Of a stretch of 64,000 bases of DNA, positions 61,135 through 64,000 are shown one piece after another (the stretch's first letter is position 1; every line of letters begins with the position of its first letter). The position numbers and the translations under genes were made by a program. The notes below the pieces were generated by a model. The model did no database searches. It saw only the letters and a list, made by a program, of their open reading frames with translations, and had not been told where the DNA came from. Location: the NCBI GenBank assembly GCA_016713245.1, contig JADJPM010000001.1, positions 2,170,001-2,234,000 on the forward strand. Reading direction: 5' to 3'. Source of the DNA: Verrucomicrobiaceae bacterium (GTDB taxonomy: Bacteria; Verrucomicrobiota; Verrucomicrobiia; Verrucomicrobiales; Verrucomicrobiaceae).

Positions 61135-62085
61135 TCAATGCCCGCCGCCGCCCGCTTTCAGCGTCATGGCCAGATAGCACGCATATAAGGCTAGGAGCAC
61201 AAAACCACGCCAGCGGCCCAGCATGCCGCCTTTGCCCGGCAGGATCACCAAGGTAGTGACAATTCCAAACACCAAGCTGGGGAGTAATTCAGCCGGTTTG
61301 ACCGGGTAAGGATGGATCAGCGCCGCGAGGGAGGCGATGAAAAGAGCGTTGAAGACATTGCTGCCGAGAATGTTCCCAAGGCCCACGTCATGATGACCGC
61401 GCATGCGGGCGATGATCGTCGTGGCCAGCTCCGGCGTGCCCGTCGCCACGGCCACCACGACTGCACCAACTATAAAGGGGCTCCAGCCGAGCTCTTCGGC
61501 CACACCTTTGCCTCCATGCACGACGAACTGCGCCGCTCCGATCAGCAGCCCCAGACCGGCCACGATTTGAAGGGCCGTCCGGGCTGGTGAAACCTTCCCG
61601 GTGCCCAGTTCCTCCTTGAGTGATTGCCGCGCGGCATGCCTGCGGGCGTGGCGCACCACGATGAAGAGCCACACAAAGAAAAGACACATCAAAATAACCG
61701 CATCCATTCGCGAGAACCACCCGTCCCACAGCACCACGGCCATCAGAACGGGCACCGCCAGCGCCCAGGCCCAGTCGCGGCGCACGCCTTCGTCTTCCAC
61801 TCGCATCCCGGAAAGCGAGAGCACGAGGGCGAGGATGAGCGCGATGTTGACGATGTTGCTGCCCAGCACATCGCCGAGCGAGATTTGTGGCAGCCCATCC
61901 ATGGCCGCCTGCACCGCCACCATCAGCTCTGGAGCGGAGGTGCCAAAGGCGGCCACCGTCACCCCGATCACCGCCACCGGCCACCGAGCCCATCGCGCCA
62001 GTCCCACGGAACCATCGACGAAAAGCGTGCCGCCAATCCAGGCGAGAATCACACCAGCGAGCAGAAGGAGAAGGGAGGTAGTCAT
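61135..62085 (-). CDS. Calcium/sodium antiporter, CaCA (YrbG-like) family
   Basis: 316 residues from the ATG at 62085 (MTTSLLLLLAGVILAWIGGT); longer in-frame starts are not signal-like. Two homologous halves each carry an alpha-repeat: VTVAAFGTSAPELMVAVQAA with LGDVLGSNIVNI, and VVAVATGTPELATTIIARMR with LGNILGSNVFNALF. This inverted duplication and the GT(S)APEL/GNxxGSN motifs define the K+-independent Na+/Ca2+ exchanger family. It lies 45 bases upstream of the MFS gene on the same strand. Confidence 0.92.
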   Translation of the reverse strand: MTTSLLLLLAGVILAWIGGTLFVDGSVGLARWARWPVAVIGVTVAAFGTSAPELMVAVQAAMDGLPQISLGDVLGSNIVNIALILALVLSLSGMRVEDEGVRRDWAWALAVPVLMAVVLWDGWFSRMDAVILMCLFFVWLFIVVRHARRHAARQSLKEELGTGKVSPARTALQIVAGLGLLIGAAQFVVHGGKGVAEELGWSPFIVGAVVVAVATGTPELATTIIARMRGHHDVGLGNILGSNVFNALFIASLAALIHPYPVKPAELLPSLVFGIVTTLVILPGKGGMLGRWRGFVLLALYACYLAMTLKAGGGGH

Positions 62086-62354
62086 GGAAAAAGGCGGTGG
62101 AGAGATTGAACCGCCGCGCACTCTGGCAGGCAGCCCATGGGAGACAATCAAAGTCGGCTTCGAAAACAGCGCTTTGTTTATCCAAGGCACCCATCGAGCG
62201 GGATGATGGCCCACTTTCTGCCCTCACGATCACAAAATGCCCACTTCACGGGCCATTTGGATCATGATCCGCCCCAAGAAAATCCTTGTCGCAGGCGTAG
62301 CCTCCCCGCTAGCCTCGTCGGCGTCACATCATCACCCCAAACCCGATCTCATCC
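62086..62354. other. Divergent intergenic region before the zinc-ribbon channel gene
   Basis: About 270 bases between the CaCA gene (minus) and the zinc-ribbon channel gene (plus). It must hold two promoters, but none is clear to me. Parts read as Pro/Ser-rich frames that do not match proteins. Confidence 0.4.
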
Positions 62355-63803
62355 GTGAAGTTCAAATGCCCCTCTTGTGAAATGCAGCTCAAGGTCGAGC
62401 CGGAAATGGCCGGCAAGATCGTCCGCTGCCCCGGCTGCAACTCGAAGCTGAATATCCCCGCAGAGGCTGCGGGTGGCCTGCCAGCACCCAGCGGTCTTCC
62501 TGCACCGAGCGGCCTGCCCTCGCCCACGGGCCTTCCGGCTCCAGATGCCACTGTCGGAGCCCCCGCCGAATCCTCTGAGGCATCGCCACCGCCTTCTGAT
62601 CAGGATTTCTCCTTTGAGCAGCATCGCAATGCACGCGGAGGCTGGGAAGAGACCGATCCGGCCAATCCAAATCCCTGGCTCGCTCTCGGCATCGGGGCCG
62701 TCGCCACTCTCACTTGGTATGGCGTGCTCTTCCCCTTTGGCGTCGGCGCTTACGGCACGAGCCCACAGGGCACGATGGATTACATCCACGACCTCTTCTA
62801 CGAGCGCACTTGGGTGAACTACACCGAGAGCTTCTTCTTCTTTTGGGCCGTCGCCGCTCTCTATTTGAAGTGGCAGAAGCTCAATCACCAAAAAGCCGCC
62901 ATGTACCTCGACGTGCTTCCCGCCGAGTTCGGCCAGGAGATCACCCGCGACAATGTGGCCAGCTTCATTGACCACCTTTACGCTCTCCCTGGCCGCTTGC
63001 GTGACAGCCTCATGGTGAACCGCATTCGTAAAGGCCTCGAACTCTTCGAGGTGCGCCAGAACAATGGCGAGGTCTCCGGCATGATGAGTGCTCAAAGCGG
63101 CATCGACAGCGCCCGCATTGGCGGCAGTTACTCACTCGTCAAAGTCTTCCTCTGGGCCATCCCGATCCTCGGCTTCATCGGCACCGTGCTCGGTCTCTCC
63201 GTCGCCATCGGTAGCATCGATCTCTCGGACATGACGAACATGGACAAGGTCATGAAATCCTTCGGAAACGTTACCAGCGGCCTCGGCACGGCTTTCGATA
63301 CCACGCTGCTCGGCCTCGTCCTCGCCATGTTTCTCAACTTCCCCATGAACGCCCTCGCCAAGGCGGAGGACGACAACCTCAACAACATCGACGCCTACTG
63401 CAACGAGGTGCTCCTTCCGCGTCTCAACGACGGCGGCGGCATCGCTGGCGGAGACACCGGCGGTATCATGGAAACGCTGGTCAAAGCCGTGGCCAGTGCG
63501 CAGAAGGAATTCCTCGTCGATCTCAACAGCCTCTCCGCCCGCCTCATGGAGCAGGCCACGAACCTCGACCGCCGCGCCACCGAGCATCAGGCCCGTGTGG
63601 ATCGCGAATTCGCCACCGCCCTCACCATCATGCGGGAAAAGATGACCGATGCCGTCACCGAAAACGTCAACAAGACCAGCGAATACATCCGCGCCCTCTC
63701 CAGCGGCATTCAGAGTCTCAACGGCGTGCTCTCCCAGCTCGGTGAAAAACAAATCCTCATCCATCAGGTGAAGAAAAAAGGCTGGTTCAGCCGCTCGGAG
63801 TAA
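62355..63803 (+). CDS. Zinc-ribbon-fused MotA/TolQ/ExbB-like proton channel
   Basis: 482 residues, GTG start at 62355. The N-terminus is a zinc ribbon: CPSC at 5-8 and CPGC at 25-28 (KFKCPSCEMQLKVEPEMAGK). A Gly/Leu/Pro/Ala-rich repetitive linker follows (LPAPSG twice, LPSPTG). Membrane spans come next at about 110-130, 155-170, 265-290 (VFLWAIPILGFIGTVLGLSV, AIGS) and 320-335 (TTLLGLVLAMFLNFPMNALA), the last two being the MotA/TolQ/ExbB signature. The C-terminus is a long coiled coil (EFATALTIMREKMTDAVTEN). It should power a TonB/Tol- or motor-like machine with the ExbD-like partner that follows. Confidence 0.85.
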   Translation: MKFKCPSCEMQLKVEPEMAGKIVRCPGCNSKLNIPAEAAGGLPAPSGLPAPSGLPSPTGLPAPDATVGAPAESSEASPPPSDQDFSFEQHRNARGGWEETDPANPNPWLALGIGAVATLTWYGVLFPFGVGAYGTSPQGTMDYIHDLFYERTWVNYTESFFFFWAVAALYLKWQKLNHQKAAMYLDVLPAEFGQEITRDNVASFIDHLYALPGRLRDSLMVNRIRKGLELFEVRQNNGEVSGMMSAQSGIDSARIGGSYSLVKVFLWAIPILGFIGTVLGLSVAIGSIDLSDMTNMDKVMKSFGNVTSGLGTAFDTTLLGLVLAMFLNFPMNALAKAEDDNLNNIDAYCNEVLLPRLNDGGGIAGGDTGGIMETLVKAVASAQKEFLVDLNSLSARLMEQATNLDRRATEHQARVDREFATALTIMREKMTDAVTENVNKTSEYIRALSSGIQSLNGVLSQLGEKQILIHQVKKKGWFSRSE

Positions 63804-63822
63804 ACGCCCCAACCACGCACCC

Positions 63823-64000
63823 ATGGCCAAACGCCGTTCATCTGAAGGCGGAGAAGTTTCCCTCTTTCCCTTCCTCAGCATCCTCGCCTGCCTCATCGGG
63901 GCGCTGGTGCTCATGATCGTCGTCCTCGTCATGTCTCAAATTGGCAAGGCGGAAGGCCGCAGCGCCGAAGAGATCAAGCGGGCGCAGGAATACATCCAGA
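63823..64000 (+). CDS. ExbD/TolR-like protein, partial (cut by window end)
   Basis: From the ATG at 63823: MAKRRSSEGGEVSLFPFLSI, LACLIGALVLMIVVLVMSQI, then GKAEGRSAEEIKRAQEYIQ at the window edge. A short basic leader, one membrane span and a following helix match ExbD/TolR/MotB-type channel partners. However, the usual membrane Asp is not obvious in the span, where Cys and Gly occupy the middle. It starts 19 bases after the channel gene and is clearly co-transcribed. Confidence 0.7.
   Translation, partial: MAKRRSSEGGEVSLFPFLSILACLIGALVLMIVVLVMSQIGKAEGRSAEEIKRAQEYIQ

Overview
The window reads as a high-GC, gene-dense chromosome segment of a Verrucomicrobiota-type bacterium. This is an inference from gene content: five secreted formylglycine sulfatases (several with Lys-rich tails), a DUF1501 protein, a DUF5069 protein, a PEP-CTERM surface protein, a GSDH/diheme protein with a verrucomicrobial-style C-terminus, and no tRNA, rRNA or CRISPR. 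The only universal marker is a trigger factor (44948-46294).

Layout. 1-1411: one end of an IS66-family element (tnpC, tnpB, tnpA on the minus strand), with frame breaks in tnpC and tnpA. 1474-6259: a tightly overlapping minus-strand operon that is visibly more AT-rich than its surroundings (LOG-like protein, broken methyltransferase, three glycosyltransferases, APH-type kinase), probably a transferred glycan-assembly cassette. 6582-11026: three tandem sulfatases, one with a C-terminal EF-hand, followed by gene debris. 11498-19645, minus: a giant secreted GSDH/diheme protein broken by several frame shifts, and upstream of it a repeat-rich PEP-CTERM protein. 19738-22420, minus: a NarL-type response regulator and its histidine kinase. 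22584-29735, plus: Tat-exported FAD oxidoreductase, fourth sulfatase, Tat-exported chlorite-dismutase-family protein, GH25-like lipoprotein, Tet-type MFS pump and AlkZ/YcaQ-like glycosylase. 29635-32134: a LysR regulator divergent from DUF5069, PPOX-like and DUF1348 genes, with a palindromic operator between. 32193-41389: thioredoxin/MsrA-like protein, a 2051-residue TPR protein with a lipoprotein partner, and a Fic protein whose catalytic His is Gln and whose promoter and start are covered by a repeated 10-mer. 41492-47074: DUF1501 protein, fifth sulfatase (frame break), a small membrane-anchored protein, trigger factor, and a left-handed beta-helix protein. 47121-53352: two copies of a DUF2233 gene, the first with an exact 450-bp in-frame deletion, flank an unrecognised secreted protein and a VWA protein with 249-bp tandem repeats; palindromic elements follow each DUF2233 copy. 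53339-64000: a KS/CLF ketosynthase pair, an ABCG-type transporter, a HEAT-like protein, three transporters on the minus strand (CaCA, MFS, GntP), and a zinc-ribbon MotA/TolQ/ExbB-like channel followed by an ExbD-like partner cut by the window end.

How it works together. The sulfatases, DUF1501, PEP-CTERM and heme proteins suggest a cell that attacks sulfated polysaccharide at the surface. The LOG-to-kinase operon probably builds a surface glycan. The most unusual items are the operator array on the Fic gene, the DUF2233 duplication/deletion, the palindromic family with one copy inside a sulfatase gene, the orphan KS/CLF pair and the exported Cld homologue. Apparent single-base frame breaks occur at about ten places, mostly before 17 kb. 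Whether these are gene decay or assembly error cannot be settled from the sequence alone.
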